A stretch of 6,582 nucleotides of DNA from Thermoleophilia bacterium (lineage in GTDB: Bacteria; Actinomycetota; Thermoleophilia; Gaiellales; Gaiellaceae). The stretch is taken from contig JACVRU010000105.1 in the NCBI GenBank assembly GCA_014534295.1, positions 1 through 6,582 of the forward strand. The letters are read 5' to 3'. This document shows, piece by piece, positions 6,121-6,582 of this stretch. Numbering within the stretch: the stretch's first letter is position 1; every line of letters starts with the position of its first letter. A model generated the notes under the pieces. That model ran no database searches. It was not told the DNA's origin and saw only the letters and a program-made list of their open reading frames with translations. Position numbers and translations under genes: made by a program.

Positions 6121-6582
6121 ATGCCGCGCCGCGCCGAGATCACGCCCAGGCCCCTGGACCCCGATCCCGTGTACGGGTCGACGCTCGTCACCCAGCTCGT
6201 CAGCAAGGTGATGAAGGATGGCAAGCGCAGCCTCGCCGAGCAGATCGTCTACGACGCGCTCGCGATCGTCGGCGAGAAGAGCGCGAAGCCGCCCATCGAG
6301 GCGCTCGACCAGGCGATCAAGACGCTGACGCCGGTCCTCGAAGTCCGCTCGCGCCGCGTGGGCGGCGCCAACTACCAGGTCCCCGTCGAGGTGCCGCAGC
6401 GGCGCGCCCGCTACCTCGCCATCCGCTGGCTCGTCCAGGCCGCGCGCGACCGCCGCGAGAAGGGCTTCGCGCAGCGCCTGGCCGGGGAGCTGCTCGACGC
6501 GCTCAACCAGCAGGGCGGCGCCTACAAGAAGAAGGACGACATCTACCGGATGGCGCAGGCCAACAAGGCCTTCGCGCACTAC
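6121..6582 (+). CDS. rpsG: 30S ribosomal protein S7 (3' end cut by window)
   Basis: S7 binds the 3' major domain of 16S rRNA and nucleates assembly of the 30S head; it also lies near the E-site tRNA. The frame is open for 154 codons from ATG at 6121 to the right edge. Family landmarks are MPRR at the start, VMKDGKRSLAEQIVY (residues 31-45), VRSRRVGGANYQVPVEV (about 74-90), the IRWLVQAAR helix, and KKKDDIYRMAQANKAFAHY at the end. In the common 156-residue form AFAHY is followed only by RW, so about two residues and the stop are missing. The gap to rpsL is two bases, so the genes form one operon. fusA and tuf would be expected downstream (known str order, not visible). Confidence 0.98.
   Translation, partial: MPRRAEITPRPLDPDPVYGSTLVTQLVSKVMKDGKRSLAEQIVYDALAIVGEKSAKPPIEALDQAIKTLTPVLEVRSRRVGGANYQVPVEVPQRRARYLAIRWLVQAARDRREKGFAQRLAGELLDALNQQGGAYKKKDDIYRMAQANKAFAHY

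Noticed and set aside
6028..6579. A 183-codon minus-strand frame across rpsL and rpsG.
   Set aside because: It is antisense to two certain ribosomal protein genes and has no recognisable content.
1..6582. Searched for CRISPR repeats, tRNA genes, insertion sequences, integrases and defence or toxin-antitoxin genes.
   Set aside because: None found. The gaps are short and hold only hairpins and promoter-like elements, so I do not claim a novel multi-gene system.

Overview
The window is about 70% G+C and reads as chromosomal DNA of a high-GC actinobacterium. The ribosomal and RNA polymerase proteins fit this: S12 opens with MPTVNQLVRKGR, and the beta' subunit lacks the large trigger-loop insertion seen in E. 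coli. The overall look, including the family of the secreted protein in the middle, suggests a deep-branching class such as Thermoleophilia. That placement is inference from pattern recognition, not a search.

Layout from left to right: (1) 1-2664 is the C-terminal two-thirds of rpoC on the + strand, cut by the left edge. (2) 2665-2820 is a convergent intergenic gap with two hairpin-forming inverted repeats, probably transcription terminators. (3) 2821-3720, minus strand, is an aldo/keto reductase with an intact catalytic tetrad. (4) 3721-3760 is a 40-base divergent gap holding a perfect 15-base palindrome and promoter-like -10 elements. (5) 3761-5494, + strand, is a 577-residue exported protein of unassigned function; its N-terminal half resembles a glycoside-hydrolase-type barrel and its C-terminal half resembles the SurA/PrsA foldase group. 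(6) 5495-5746 is an intergenic stretch with two strong hairpins, an extended -10 promoter, a leader hairpin and a good Shine-Dalgarno. (7) 5747-6118 is rpsL (S12), starting at TTG. (8) 6121-6582 is rpsG (S7), complete except for about the last two residues and the stop.

rpoC and rpsL-rpsG belong to the classical rpoBC / str (rpsL-rpsG-fusA-tuf) neighbourhood, which makes the core of RNA polymerase and the 30S subunit. Here the two halves are separated by about 3.1 kb carrying two genes with no evident link to transcription or translation. The terminators after rpoC and the separate promoter before rpsL suggest that the blocks are transcribed independently.

I see no mobile element, CRISPR array, tRNA or rRNA gene, or phage or defence genes. 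The points most worth a second look are the exported two-part protein, the palindrome in the tiny divergent promoter region, a natural arginine at S12 position 88 (a streptomycin-resistance position in other bacteria), and a long inverted repeat sitting on the rpsL promoter.
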